From the NCBI RefSeq assembly GCF_900129705.1, contig NZ_FQWO01000010.1:92127-156126 (forward strand): a DNA stretch of 64,000 bases, read 5' to 3'. Shown one piece after another: positions 49,250-58,405 of the stretch. The first letter of the stretch is position 1; the number at the start of each line of letters is the position of its first letter. A program made the position numbers and the translations under genes. The notes under the pieces are model-generated. The model was not told the DNA's origin, ran no database searches, and was given only the letters and a program-made list of their open reading frames with translations. Origin of the DNA: Flavobacterium granuli. GTDB taxonomy: Bacteria; Bacteroidota; Bacteroidia; Flavobacteriales; Flavobacteriaceae.

Positions 49250-49639
49250 ATGAAAGAGAGAAACAACAACAGAACGAAGTGGCTTCATCTTCGTTTGACA
49301 CCTGAAGAGCATCAAAAAATAGAAAAGGAATTCAGCAAATCAACTTGTCGAAAACTAAGCGATTACGCCAGAAAAAACCTTTTACAGAAACCTATCGTTA
49401 GGACCTATCGAAATAAATCCTTAGACGATTTTATGGCAGAAATGATACGCCTGAGAGGGGAACTTAATGCCATCGGGAACAACTTTAATCAGTCTGTAAA
49501 AAAACTGCATACCCTTCAACAGATTTCCGATTTTAAGCACTGGCTCATCAGCTATGAACTGGAGAAAAAAACACTTTTTAATAAGGTGGATGAAATAAAA
49601 AAACAGATTCAAAAAATGGCAGAATCATGGTTGCAATAA
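49250..49639 (+). CDS. MobC-like relaxosome accessory protein
   Basis: A 129-residue protein with an N-terminal ribbon-helix-helix ('KWLHLRLTPEEHQKIEKEFS', 'CRKLSDYARKNLL') and the MobC block 'LRGELNAIGNNFNQSVKKLH' at about 69-88. MobC-type proteins bind oriT and help the relaxase open the strands. The gene overlaps the relaxase start by 13 bases, showing translational coupling. Family call is firm; direct oriT binding is from knowledge of the family. Confidence 0.87.
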   Translation: MKERNNNRTKWLHLRLTPEEHQKIEKEFSKSTCRKLSDYARKNLLQKPIVRTYRNKSLDDFMAEMIRLRGELNAIGNNFNQSVKKLHTLQQISDFKHWLISYELEKKTLFNKVDEIKKQIQKMAESWLQ

Positions 49640-50943
49640 TTAAAACGGGGCATTCCATCCATCGGATTTTAAACTACAATGAAAACAAAGTGCAGCAGGG
49701 AGTAGCGGAATGCATTGGGGCTGGCAATTACCCTGTCGATATCGAAAAAATGGGGTTTACCATGAAACTAAACCGCTTGTTGAAACAGGCTAATTTAAAT
49801 GAAAATGTAAAACGCAATAGTGTGCATATCTCGCTCAATTTTGACGTGAGGGAAACAGAAATTTTAAAAGAGAAACTGATGGAAATAGCTGATACTTATA
49901 TGGGAAAGATTGGTTTTAAAGAACAGCCCTATCTGGTTTATCAACATCATGATGCTGGACATCCGCATATCCATATTATTTCTTTAAAAGTCAGAGCTGA
50001 TGGCAGCCGGATTGATATGCAGAATATTGGTCGAAACCAATCCGAAAAAGCTCGAAAAGAAATCGAAACAGCTTATGGATTAATTAGGGCAGAGAAGCAT
50101 AAACGAGAAAAAGAATTGATTGTAAAACCAGTTGACGCCAGTAAAGTAGAATATGGACGAAGTGAATCAAAACGCGCGATAACCAATGTTCTTGACAAAG
50201 TACTTCAAAATTACAAATATGCCAGCCTGCCAGAATTAAATGCAGTGCTTCAACAGTATAATGTTACAGCAGACAGAGGAAGCGAAAATTCAAGGATTTT
50301 TCAAAACAGAGGATTGCTGTATCGGATACTAGATGAAAAAGGCAAAGCTGTTGGAGTTCCAATCAAAGCTAGTGATTTTTATAGCCATCCAACATTGAAA
50401 TTTTTAGAAGAGCGATTTATTGAAAATGAAAAAGCACGCACACCTTATAAGTCCAGAATAAAAAACACAATTGATATGACATTACTGGACAAGAAAAGAA
50501 TGTCGATTCAGGAACTTAAAAAAACTGTGGCACTTTCTGGAATCAATATGGTCTTTCGACAAAACGGAGAGGGTTTAATATATGGTATTACGTATGTAGA
50601 TCATCAAACGCAATGTGTATTTAATGGAAGTGCTTTAGGAAAACTATACAGTGCAAAGGCCATTCAGGAACGCTGCGGTTTAAATAAAATGGCACTGCAA
50701 AAAGCAAGCGTTTTTAAAAATGAAAAACCACAAGGAGCCACAACACAAAAAAATTCCAAAGAAGTTTTCCTTGCATCAAGCTTTACTGATTCACTAAAGA
50801 ATTCAGCTGCTAAACCCGCTATTGAGATTGGCAAATTAGTAAACACATTTATGCAGTCGGAACAAGATTCAGCCTACCTGCCGAATGAATTGAAAGCCAA
50901 GAAGAAAAAAAAGAAACGAAAAGGACAATCTGATAACCAATAA
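49627..50943 (+). CDS. Relaxase/mobilisation nuclease (MobB-like)
   Basis: A 438-residue relaxase. The N-terminal domain carries 'AIIKTGHSIHRILNYNENKV', 'VHISLNFDVRE' and the three-histidine metal site in 'HHDAGHPHIHIISL' (about 107-120). The active tyrosine is probably Tyr20 in 'ILNYNENKV', as in related relaxases ('Y-x-xxK'). It cuts oriT and stays bound to the transferred strand. The C-terminal ~200 residues are helical and end in a lysine-rich tail ('KKKKKKRKGQSDNQ'). Located between MobC-like and coupling protein genes, the usual order. Confidence 0.92.
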   Translation: MVAIIKTGHSIHRILNYNENKVQQGVAECIGAGNYPVDIEKMGFTMKLNRLLKQANLNENVKRNSVHISLNFDVRETEILKEKLMEIADTYMGKIGFKEQPYLVYQHHDAGHPHIHIISLKVRADGSRIDMQNIGRNQSEKARKEIETAYGLIRAEKHKREKELIVKPVDASKVEYGRSESKRAITNVLDKVLQNYKYASLPELNAVLQQYNVTADRGSENSRIFQNRGLLYRILDEKGKAVGVPIKASDFYSHPTLKFLEERFIENEKARTPYKSRIKNTIDMTLLDKKRMSIQELKKTVALSGINMVFRQNGEGLIYGITYVDHQTQCVFNGSALGKLYSAKAIQERCGLNKMALQKASVFKNEKPQGATTQKNSKEVFLASSFTDSLKNSAAKPAIEIGKLVNTFMQSEQDSAYLPNELKAKKKKKKRKGQSDNQ

Positions 50944-50954
50944 AAGACAGCATT

Positions 50955-52943
50955 ATGGCTATGCAAACCGGAGAAAACGAACAGGCATTACGAAAAATAC
51001 TGGATATGACCCGACTCATCAGTATCGTAATTTTATTGATCCATTTTTATTATTACTGCTATATCACTTTCAAAGAATGGGGTTATGTTAGTGAATTCAG
51101 CGATACCATTTTAGGCAATATATACCGCACCGGATTGTTTAGTAATTTTCATAAATCCAAACTTTTCACCTTGGGATTCTTGCTGATTTCCCTACTTGGA
51201 GCGAAAGGACGCAAAGAGGAGAAATTGAATCATAAAACAGCCTTAGCCTATATCATTACGGGGATATTAATCTACTTTCTAAGCTATCTATCGTTGTTCA
51301 TAAAAATAGATAGTACTGAAGTGGCGATTGTCTATATCATTAATACCTGTATAGGATATTTATTAGTCCTCTCCGGGGGTACATTACTTTCCAGAATAAT
51401 AAAAAACAGTCTGAGCAATAAAGATATTTTCAATAAAGAAAATGAAACTTTTCCTCAGGAAGAACGATTGCTTGAAAATGAATATTCCATCAATCTTCCA
51501 GCCCGTTATCATTTGAAAGATAAAGTTAGAAACAGTTGGATCAACATCATTAATCCCTTTCGCGCTTTGATGGTTTTGGGTACACCAGGATCCGGTAAAT
51601 CCTATTTTGTCATTCGTCACGTCATTACTCAACATATCCGTAAAGGTTTTACTATGTTCGTCTATGATTTTAAATTTGATGACCTTTCTAAAATTACTTA
51701 TAACAGCTGGCTGAAATACCAGCACCTCTATCCAATCCCTCCGAAGTTTTATATAATTAATTTTGATGATTTGAGCCGCACACATCGATGCAATCCACTG
51801 GAGCCATCTGCGATGACAGACATCACAGATGCAGCAGAATCAGCCCGGACCATTTTATTGGGGCTCAACAAAGAATGGATTAAAAGACAGGGAGACTTTT
51901 TTGTGGAGTCACCTATCAATTTTCTGACCGCTATAATTTGGTATTTAAGGAAGTACAAGGAAGGCCAATTCTGTACCCTTCCTCACGTTATTGAACTCAT
52001 GCAACTCGACTATGATAGCCTATTTACATTATTGCGTACAGAAAAAGAAATTGAGGTACTTATTAATCCTTTTGTAAATGCTTATCTCAATGATGTAATG
52101 GAACAATTAGAAGGACAAATCGCTTCGGCTAAGATTGCCATGGCCAGACTCTCCTCGCCCCAATTGTATTATGTATTATCTGGAAATGACTTTACATTAG
52201 ACATCAATAATCCAGCTGAACCAAAGATTATCTGCATGGGAAATAACCCTCAAAAGATACAAATTTATGGAGCTGTCTTATCTTTGTACGTCTCCCGCTT
52301 GGTAAAACTCGTTAATCAAAAAGGCAAACTAAAAAGCAGTCTTATATTCGATGAATTTCCGACTATCTATCTCAATAATATGGACAGTCTTATTGCCACT
52401 GCCCGAAGCAATAAAGTAGCCACTTGTTTAGGCATACAAGATTTCAGTCAGCTTCGTAAAGATTATGGTCGTGAACAGGCAGATGTGATTATGAACATCA
52501 CCGGAAACATTGTCAGCGGTCAAGTAACTGGAGACACGGCCAAGCAACTTTCAGAACGATTTGGGAAAATTATGCAGGATAGAGAGAGTCTGTCTACTAA
52601 TAGTGCAGATAGCTCGATCAGCCGTTCCAAACAATTAGAATCAGCCGTCCCTCCTTCTAAGATATCCTCCTTAAGTTCAGGTGAGTTTGTTGGTATGGTT
52701 GCCGATGATCCTGATTGTAAAATTGAATTGAAGACGTTTCATTGTCAAATTATCAATGACCATGAAGCCTTAAAAAAAGAACAGGATAATTATACCGATA
52801 TAGCAGTTATTCGCAAGTTAGATTCCTCTATCGTACAAAGAAACTATTTACAGATCAAACAAGATGTTCAGGAAATAGTACATTCTGAAATAGAACGGTT
52901 GCTGAATGATCCAGGGCTGGCCTATTTGGTGGTTAGGAAGTGA
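50955..52943 (+). CDS. Type IV coupling protein (TraG/TraD/MobC-type ATPase)
   Basis: A 662-residue inner-membrane ATPase that links the relaxosome to the mating channel. The first ~160 residues contain four membrane helices ('ISIVILLIHFYYYCYITFKE', 'YIITGILIYFLSYLSLFI'). The motor domain has Walker A 'GTPGSGKSYF' at about 209-218 and Walker B 'LIFDEFPTIY' at about 464-473, followed by 'RSNKVATCLGIQDFSQLRKD'. In Bacteroides elements this protein is called MobC, not to be confused with the small relaxosome protein. It starts 11 bases after the relaxase gene. Length is normal. Confidence 0.92.
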   Translation: MAMQTGENEQALRKILDMTRLISIVILLIHFYYYCYITFKEWGYVSEFSDTILGNIYRTGLFSNFHKSKLFTLGFLLISLLGAKGRKEEKLNHKTALAYIITGILIYFLSYLSLFIKIDSTEVAIVYIINTCIGYLLVLSGGTLLSRIIKNSLSNKDIFNKENETFPQEERLLENEYSINLPARYHLKDKVRNSWINIINPFRALMVLGTPGSGKSYFVIRHVITQHIRKGFTMFVYDFKFDDLSKITYNSWLKYQHLYPIPPKFYIINFDDLSRTHRCNPLEPSAMTDITDAAESARTILLGLNKEWIKRQGDFFVESPINFLTAIIWYLRKYKEGQFCTLPHVIELMQLDYDSLFTLLRTEKEIEVLINPFVNAYLNDVMEQLEGQIASAKIAMARLSSPQLYYVLSGNDFTLDINNPAEPKIICMGNNPQKIQIYGAVLSLYVSRLVKLVNQKGKLKSSLIFDEFPTIYLNNMDSLIATARSNKVATCLGIQDFSQLRKDYGREQADVIMNITGNIVSGQVTGDTAKQLSERFGKIMQDRESLSTNSADSSISRSKQLESAVPPSKISSLSSGEFVGMVADDPDCKIELKTFHCQIINDHEALKKEQDNYTDIAVIRKLDSSIVQRNYLQIKQDVQEIVHSEIERLLNDPGLAYLVVRK

Positions 52944-52977
52944 TTCGAAAGAACCTACCTACTCATTCTGCCTCTTC

Positions 52978-53159
52978 GGGAGACTATCCCAAAAAGTGTG
53001 TAAGTTGAAAAGTTAAGGCTCGATTTTTATAATCTGAGCCTTTTTTCAAATATAAAGGTAAATTAATTTAAAAACAATTCCCCAATTTCGAATTGGCATC
53101 GTACATTTTTAGGTCGATTATCTCAGAGCCAAAAATACTGATTTTAGGACAGCTTCATC
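52978..53159 (-). mobile_element. Decayed end of an IS256-family insertion sequence
   Basis: 52978-53007 (GGGAGACTATCCCAAAAAGT then GTGTAAG) looks like an IS256-type terminal inverted repeat. On the minus strand from 53159 a frame reads 'DEAVLKSVFLALR', two stops, then 'TMPIRNWGIVFKLI', which is the typical C-terminus of IS256-family transposases ('KSVYLA...KWTMPIRNWG..L.QF'). The rest of the element is gone. It marks the border between the mobilisation genes and the curli cluster. Confidence 0.72.
53015..53046 (+). terminator. Terminator after the mobilisation genes
   Basis: AAGGCTC (53015-53021) pairs with GAGCCTT (53036-53042) and is followed by TTTT. It may come from the IS remnant but can stop transcription of the coupling-protein operon 70 bases upstream. 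Confidence 0.65.
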
Positions 53160-53301
53160 AGTTAAAAAGAACATTTAATTTTTTTATTCAAGATTTTATA
53201 GCTCAGTTACATCTCTATTTTATAGGTTATAACAAATGAAAAGAAATGGCTCTAATCCCTGCCATTCCTCTTCATTCTCCTGATTATATAACTTTAAAAT
53301 C

Positions 53302-54783
53302 TTATTTCCATTCTGGCATTGACCCCCCAGCAAACAATGTAGTTCGTGCTGTTGAATTTGTAACGCTAGCTTTTTGAATATTCTTAATAGATAATCCATC
53401 ATTCGACGTATTCGTAAAGATAACCTCCGCTTCATTCGGGGAAAATTTTACATCTAGATCATTAAAACCATTTTGTTTTTGATTGTCTAATTCTATTGAG
53501 GTATTGGAAGATCGGTTATATATAAAGATCCTAGAATCAAGTCTTCTATAATTAGCATTCTGAAAACCCGAAACATCCCTAGTATATACTATTTTTTGAT
53601 TATCGACAGAAATATCTAATCCGCTAACAGCGCCATTCAATCCAGAAAGAACTTCATACAATACGGTGCCAGAAGTATTAATAACATAAACTTCTACATT
53701 ATAACCTGAAACATCATTTACTTTAAGTACAATCTGACTTCCATCTTGGCTCCAATCACATTCTGAAATAAACTTGCCATTTGGAGTTTGATATAACTGA
53801 ACCAATCCACTACCGTTAGAATTTATACGATATAGTTTATCAAAACTAGGATAAATCAGTTGGCTACCGTTTGTACTCCAACAATAATTTACATGTTCCA
53901 TGTTAAATCCAGAAATAGGAACGGTATTAGTCACCTTAAAAACATTAGACCCATCGGGATCCATAGTATAAATTTGATTTTGAGATCCATCGGAACTAAT
54001 ATAAGCAATCTTATTGGTTTGTAAATTTTTTCGAGGACGATAACTATTCACTTCTGCGGAAGAAAGTTGTAGTTCATTTCCTAACTCATCGGCAGTATAA
54101 ATGACATTATTAAAATTAACTTTCTTAACATATAAAAATCTTGGATTTGGAAAAGCTAAGGTGGTGAAAGAACTTGTAATACTATTTGATGGTTTATTTA
54201 TAGCATCTGATGATGCTACCTGCCAATAATATTTAGTACTATAACTCAACCCCGATATTGACAAATTTGTTGTTTTAATATCACTATATGTCGTTATTAC
54301 ATCAGTAGTTCCATTTCTTACCATCACAGTATATGTCAACGGATCGGTTTCTGCATCTGTCGCTGTCCATGTTAAGTTTAATGTTAATCCCTGATTTTTT
54401 GCATTATCAAGTGGTGCTGTAAGTACTGGAATTCCTGGTGGCTTATTGTTAGCAGTCGCAATTTCTAACTCAAACACAATTTGTATTTCATTATTTACAG
54501 TAACAACTGCGGGCTCAAACTTTGCCGTGTAGCCTTCTTTTTGAGCCTGAAAAGAATATTTTCCCACCAAAATTTTATCAAAAACAAAATAACCATCCTT
54601 GTCTGTGAAGAAAGTACTTGTTGAAGGACTTGTCGAAATTCGCGCATTCTCCACAGGTTCAAAAGTACCTGCTTTGACTACCCTTCCTTTTACTGTTCCA
54701 TAACCTCCATCAACTATAGGATCCTCGCTACAAGAAACCAAAAGAATAAAACACATTAATACGCTTAATACTATTTTTTTCAT
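53302..54783 (-). CDS. Lipoprotein with carboxypeptidase-like, FnIII and propeller domains, last gene of the curli cluster
   Basis: A 493-residue lipoprotein (lipobox in 'LMCFILLVSCSED'). Residues about 28-110 form a carboxypeptidase regulatory-like domain ('VKGRVVKAGTFEPVENARIS', 'FFTDKDGYFVFDKI', 'YSFQAQKEGYTAKF'). About 115-215 is FnIII-like ('LTWTATDAETDPLTYTVMVR', 'LSYSTKYYWQVASSD'). The rest is a PD40/TolB-type beta-propeller ('QIYTMDPDGSNVFKVTNT', 'ISECDWSQDGSQIVLKVND'). It is 97 bases downstream of csgG on the same strand. A surface or periplasmic accessory role in curli biogenesis is inferred from position only. Confidence 0.8.
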   Translation of the reverse strand: MKKIVLSVLMCFILLVSCSEDPIVDGGYGTVKGRVVKAGTFEPVENARISTSPSTSTFFTDKDGYFVFDKILVGKYSFQAQKEGYTAKFEPAVVTVNNEIQIVFELEIATANNKPPGIPVLTAPLDNAKNQGLTLNLTWTATDAETDPLTYTVMVRNGTTDVITTYSDIKTTNLSISGLSYSTKYYWQVASSDAINKPSNSITSSFTTLAFPNPRFLYVKKVNFNNVIYTADELGNELQLSSAEVNSYRPRKNLQTNKIAYISSDGSQNQIYTMDPDGSNVFKVTNTVPISGFNMEHVNYCWSTNGSQLIYPSFDKLYRINSNGSGLVQLYQTPNGKFISECDWSQDGSQIVLKVNDVSGYNVEVYVINTSGTVLYEVLSGLNGAVSGLDISVDNQKIVYTRDVSGFQNANYRRLDSRIFIYNRSSNTSIELDNQKQNGFNDLDVKFSPNEAEVIFTNTSNDGLSIKNIQKASVTNSTARTTLFAGGSMPEWK

Positions 54784-54880
54784 CTTGAGATTGTATTATT
54801 ATATTAGACAACTACCCAAATCATAATTACATACATGAATGCTTTTTCAATTCTAATTCTGATACATCAAAAAATATAAA

Positions 54881-56254
54881 CTATTTTTTAATTTTTAATT
54901 TATGAGGGAAATAATAAGTTAAACCGATTCCAAAACGCCAATAAAAATCGTCTCTTTTGCCGTGAACAGCATAGTCAACATTATCTGAAAAAGTCAAATT
55001 GTGTTCCCCATATATCTTAAAACCAAAATTATTACTAACTAGATACTCCAAACCAGCTCCATATTGAACTTTTGAATAATTATTTTCAAATTTTTTGTTG
55101 AAACTTGTACCGGCACCTGCAAAAATATATGGGGTAAAAATGTCATAGGGTAGAACCAATAACTCGGCATTCAAATCGAACGAAGCATATCCCACATCCA
55201 ACACATTTTTATTTCCTAACCAAAAAGCATTTGTTGATGCACTAAGATTAAAATTTGGAGCAAAAAAATACTTAATTGCTCCACGAATCATGGGTTTAGC
55301 AACTGGGTTAGGATAATCTCCTTGCATCAAAGTGACACCTCCAGTTCCTTCTAGGCCTATCTTACCTCTTTTTTCCGTTTGATTTCTTCCATAAAGCATT
55401 CCCAAATCAGCTTCATCTCTTTCTCTAGTATAGGATTCCAAAAAATCTACTACCTCTGGATTTGTAGCATCTACCTGCCATAAATTACTTTTAATTCCGT
55501 CAACAATTAATCCTTCAACAGCTTTTTCTATTGCTTCGGTAACAGCTAATTGAATGGGTTCATTTCTGGTAAAACCTGTTTCAACTTCAAGTAATTTTTT
55601 AAGATTTACATATTTAAACAAATTGGCATCTACACTTTGGGATAAGATTGTTTTAGACACATAAACCGTATTTAAAATTTTACCATTAGAAGTTGATACT
55701 AGTCTAAGGTATATTGAAATTCTATCTTGCCTGTATCTTGTGGAAGCTCCTGTACCAAAATATCGAGCCCCAAATCCACCAGTTATGATATTGGAATCAT
55801 ATGAAATAATTCCTCCTTCTAATAAAACACCTGCAAATAGTAAGGGAGTTAATTGATTGTCCTTCGGGTCTGGTGTACCTCCTGAATATTCCTGTCTTGT
55901 AGATCTAATAATATTTCTCTCATTGAGAAGATTTCCTAAGTTTTCCCTTTCAATAGGTACAAACCATTTTGAGTCTCCTAAAGCCTTAATTAAAATCGAA
56001 GTTGCTCCTTGCGTTACAGCGGTACTAAAAGTACTTCCTAGTTCTGTGGATTTGTATTGTCCAGTTTGATCTTTAAACTTATAAACCCCAACAACAATTT
56101 GTTCTTTAGGTTTTGGCAATTTAGCTAAGGACGATGTTGCAGGTGTATTCTCTCCGTAAACTGCTTTTTGAACACCAACAGGCTGATTAAAATAGGCTGA
56201 ACAACCGGAGATTATAAATACAAATAAAAGAGTAATAGTCGCATTTTTATTCAT
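54881..56254 (-). CDS. csgG: CsgG curli secretion channel with a C-terminal barrel extension
   Basis: A 457-residue lipoprotein (lipobox 'LLFVFIISGCSAY'). Residues about 45-285 match CsgG ('LPKPKEQIVVGVYKFKDQTG', 'WFVPIERENLGNLLNERNII', 'FAGVLLEGGIISYDSNIITG', 'RLVSTSNGKILNTVYVSKTI'), which forms the nonameric outer-membrane pore of type VIII secretion. The E. coli protein ends at ~277 residues; here a further ~165 residues with barrel-like strands follow ('TGGVTLMQGDYPNPVAKPMI', 'YIFAGAGTSF', 'FGIGLTYYFPHKLKIK'). Extended CsgG proteins of this kind are seen in Bacteroidota. Downstream of csgF by 111 bases. Confidence 0.92.
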   Translation of the reverse strand: MNKNATITLLFVFIISGCSAYFNQPVGVQKAVYGENTPATSSLAKLPKPKEQIVVGVYKFKDQTGQYKSTELGSTFSTAVTQGATSILIKALGDSKWFVPIERENLGNLLNERNIIRSTRQEYSGGTPDPKDNQLTPLLFAGVLLEGGIISYDSNIITGGFGARYFGTGASTRYRQDRISIYLRLVSTSNGKILNTVYVSKTILSQSVDANLFKYVNLKKLLEVETGFTRNEPIQLAVTEAIEKAVEGLIVDGIKSNLWQVDATNPEVVDFLESYTRERDEADLGMLYGRNQTEKRGKIGLEGTGGVTLMQGDYPNPVAKPMIRGAIKYFFAPNFNLSASTNAFWLGNKNVLDVGYASFDLNAELLVLPYDIFTPYIFAGAGTSFNKKFENNYSKVQYGAGLEYLVSNNFGFKIYGEHNLTFSDNVDYAVHGKRDDFYWRFGIGLTYYFPHKLKIKK

Positions 56255-56365
56255 AACTAACTTTTTTAAGATTTGAGGACAGTAATAGATGCAGATGCGA
56301 TTTTTGTCAAAACAAAAACTTAAAATGAATTTTAAAAAAAATATTAGCAGTAAACTAGATTATTA

Positions 56366-56770
56366 TCATCCGCCTGGAATAAAAACTTGTGTTTTTTCAC
56401 CAGTATCTGTATCTAAAATATCAACTACCAATCCCAAATTAGAGGGATAGATATTTACTGCCAAACTTCCAAAAGTATAAGATCCAGGTACTACTCCCTT
56501 GTCACCAAATTGTTTTTGAAATAAAGAATTTGATACTTGGCTTAGCAATTGATTATTAAGATTATTTTTGAATAATTGCAGAGCTGTCAAATTACTTGAA
56601 TTATTATCCGGCTCTCTATACTTATTTTGCGACTCAGCTGAATTTAATAACCAACTGTAGTTAAAGGTATCCCCTCCAAAAGCTGGATTTATTGGTTTAT
56701 AAACCAAATCTTGGGCAATAGAAATAGTATTAAACCCAAACACTAGTATAAATATAGTAAATATTTTCAT
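56366..56770 (-). CDS. csgF: CsgF curli assembly protein
   Basis: A 134-residue protein with a signal peptide (about 1-19, ending 'NTISIAQ'). The mature N-terminus 'LVYKPINPAFGGDTFNYSWL' and 'LNSAESQNKYREP' correspond to the CsgF segment that inserts into the CsgG pore ('FRNPNFGG...LLNSAQAQN'). The C-terminal 'VDILDTDTGEKTQVFIPGG' matches the end of the family. CsgF couples secretion to nucleation at the surface. Lies between csgE and csgG. Confidence 0.92.
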   Translation of the reverse strand: MKIFTIFILVFGFNTISIAQDLVYKPINPAFGGDTFNYSWLLNSAESQNKYREPDNNSSNLTALQLFKNNLNNQLLSQVSNSLFQKQFGDKGVVPGSYTFGSLAVNIYPSNLGLVVDILDTDTGEKTQVFIPGG

Positions 56771-56835
56771 AATATAGTTATTTAAATAATGACAAAAATT
56801 ATAGCTCTTATTTTTCCCGTAAAAAGCTAATAACG

Positions 56836-57576
56836 TTAATATTGAAATATACTTTTGTCTTGTTTCTCTTTCATTGCAAAGTATTTATACACTTTCGAAG
56901 AAGATGAAACAGCCATATATTCTAAAAATTCTTCATCTGGTTTAGCTATAAATTCATCTACTATTTCTCCCTCCACATCAACAATTATTTTTGTAGTTCT
57001 ACCATAAGTTAATTCCTCTTGAATAGTAACAGTTTTCGAAGAATTGGCATTTAATTTAGCCAATTCTTTAAAAAATAAATCATAAAAATCATTCCCTAGC
57101 TTAGTTTTTGTATCGTTAGAAACAATACCCTTCATTACAATCCCATCAACCGGTTTTGCAATTGCTACCTTTAAGTTTTCTTTTTGTTCCCCTCCAATCA
57201 TTATTTTATCTTTTCCTATGACGACATTATTTTCATCGTAAATAAATAATGCTATCATAATCTGATCTGTTTTGTCAATATTAATTCGCGTGCTCGACAA
57301 AGAAGTTTTTTGTAAGGGTTCTAATGTAGCACGACCATCTTGGGAATTATTAGCTTTATTGGTGTTGGTTTTATTTGTTTTAGAAACATAGAGAATAAAT
57401 GAGATGTTTTTATATTCTGATTTCAAATTTTCTACCATGGCCACAATAGACAAAACATCTTCAACTTGTTCTATTTCTATTTTAGCCTTGACCTCTTTAA
57501 ATTCTGTTTGAGAAAACGCCACTTGAATATTAAAAATGAAAATGATACAGACACAATATGATGTTAAGTATTTCAT
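56836..57576 (-). CDS. csgE: CsgE secretion factor with an extra N-terminal CsgH-like domain
   Basis: A 246-residue periplasmic protein with a signal peptide (about 1-22, 'FIFNIQVAFSQ'). The C-terminal ~115 residues are CsgE ('GIVMKGIVSNDTKTKLGNDF', 'YDLFFKELAKLN', 'LTYGRTTKIIVDVEGEIVDE'), the cap of the CsgG channel. The N-terminal ~105 residues form a separate beta-rich domain ('FKEVKAKIEIEQVEDVLSIV', 'NISFILYVSKTNKTNT', 'LSSTRINI', 'IMIALFIYDENNVVIGKD'). Its strand pattern resembles CsgH, the amyloid inhibitor of alphaproteobacterial curli systems. E. coli CsgE has only ~130 residues, so a domain fusion is likely. The CsgE part is firm; the CsgH-like reading needs a profile comparison. Confidence 0.85.
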   Translation of the reverse strand: MKYLTSYCVCIIFIFNIQVAFSQTEFKEVKAKIEIEQVEDVLSIVAMVENLKSEYKNISFILYVSKTNKTNTNKANNSQDGRATLEPLQKTSLSSTRINIDKTDQIMIALFIYDENNVVIGKDKIMIGGEQKENLKVAIAKPVDGIVMKGIVSNDTKTKLGNDFYDLFFKELAKLNANSSKTVTIQEELTYGRTTKIIVDVEGEIVDEFIAKPDEEFLEYMAVSSSSKVYKYFAMKEKQDKSIFQY

Positions 57577-57676
57577 ATTTGTAAGATTAAATTGTTAGAG
57601 GATATGTATTTTTACTTTCTTCTTGTTTATCTATTTTTCCAACAAATAAACTTATCATAAGTAACTAACTTACAAC

Positions 57677-58195
57677 TTAATGATTAAAAATATATACACT
57701 ACCTGAATTTCCTTTCTGTGATATTTTTAAATCTTTTGATATCGAATTTGTACCGTTATTGAACAGAACTAGATTATTACCTTCTTGATTTATGTCCATA
57801 TTAATTGCCTTTTCATAATATGAAGATACATCGCTTATAAAATTATTTTTTCCGTTCTGAACAATAGTTTGATTTAATTGTTTTGCATTCTTATATACTT
57901 CTAAATGATTATTAAAACCATTTTGATCAATGCTTATTTTAGAGTTAGAGCTGGCAATATTTAAATCTATGCTTTGAGAATTTCCCATTTGAGAAATTTG
58001 AACTATATTCTGATTCAATAAAAACTTATTATTCAACTGAGCATTACCTAATCCGCTATCTTGAAAATAAATCGTCTCTTTATCCACTTTCTTTATTGGA
58101 GTTAGATCAGAATTGAATTCCGTTGACTGTGCATTTCCGAAAGAAAAGCAGAGTAAACCTATTACCAATAGATAGTTGTTTTTTATTGACTCCAT
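57677..58195 (-). CDS. Curlin-like minor subunit (CsgB-like)
   Basis: A 172-residue secreted protein with a signal peptide (about 1-22, ending 'SFGNAQS'). It contains degenerate curlin repeats ('NQNIVQISQMGNSQSIDLNI', 'SKISIDQNGFNNHLEV', 'LNQTIVQNGKNNFISDV', 'MDINQEGNNLVLFN', 'LKISQKGNSGSVYIF'), i.e. ~22-residue units with Gln and Gly/Asn at fixed places. It is less regular than the neighbouring 284-residue curlin, as nucleators (CsgB) are. It lies between a strong stem-loop and csgE. Nucleator role is inference. Confidence 0.8.
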   Translation of the reverse strand: MESIKNNYLLVIGLLCFSFGNAQSTEFNSDLTPIKKVDKETIYFQDSGLGNAQLNNKFLLNQNIVQISQMGNSQSIDLNIASSNSKISIDQNGFNNHLEVYKNAKQLNQTIVQNGKNNFISDVSSYYEKAINMDINQEGNNLVLFNNGTNSISKDLKISQKGNSGSVYIFNH

Positions 58196-58349
58196 GACTT
58201 GTTGATTAATAATTATTTCTTCTAAAAGCTAATTATATTAACTAAGGGATATATGTAAAAACCGAATACTTACCGATATTGAAAAAAAATGTAAATAACG
58301 ATCCTTCAATAAACTTTTAACCAGTAAGTAGTAATGATTAAATTTAAAA

Positions 58350-58393
58350 AATTATAAGTGGACCTGACCTAACACTCAAATCCACTTATAATT
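58350..58393 (-). terminator. Stem-loop between the two curlin genes
   Basis: AATTATAAGTGGA (58350-58362) pairs perfectly with TCCACTTATAATT (58381-58393), 13 bp with an 18-base loop; on the minus strand six T follow. It would end or reduce transcription after the major curlin gene, giving an excess of that subunit over the secretion genes. Confidence 0.75.
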
Positions 58394-58405
58394 AACATTC
58401 TAATT

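Noticed and set aside
49184..49276. Short plus-strand frame before the MobC-like gene ('MKHSEFINTDKRQFEVMSKR')
   Set aside because: It ends inside the MobC-like gene in another frame, and has no recognisable family; overlap with a firm gene makes it unlikely.
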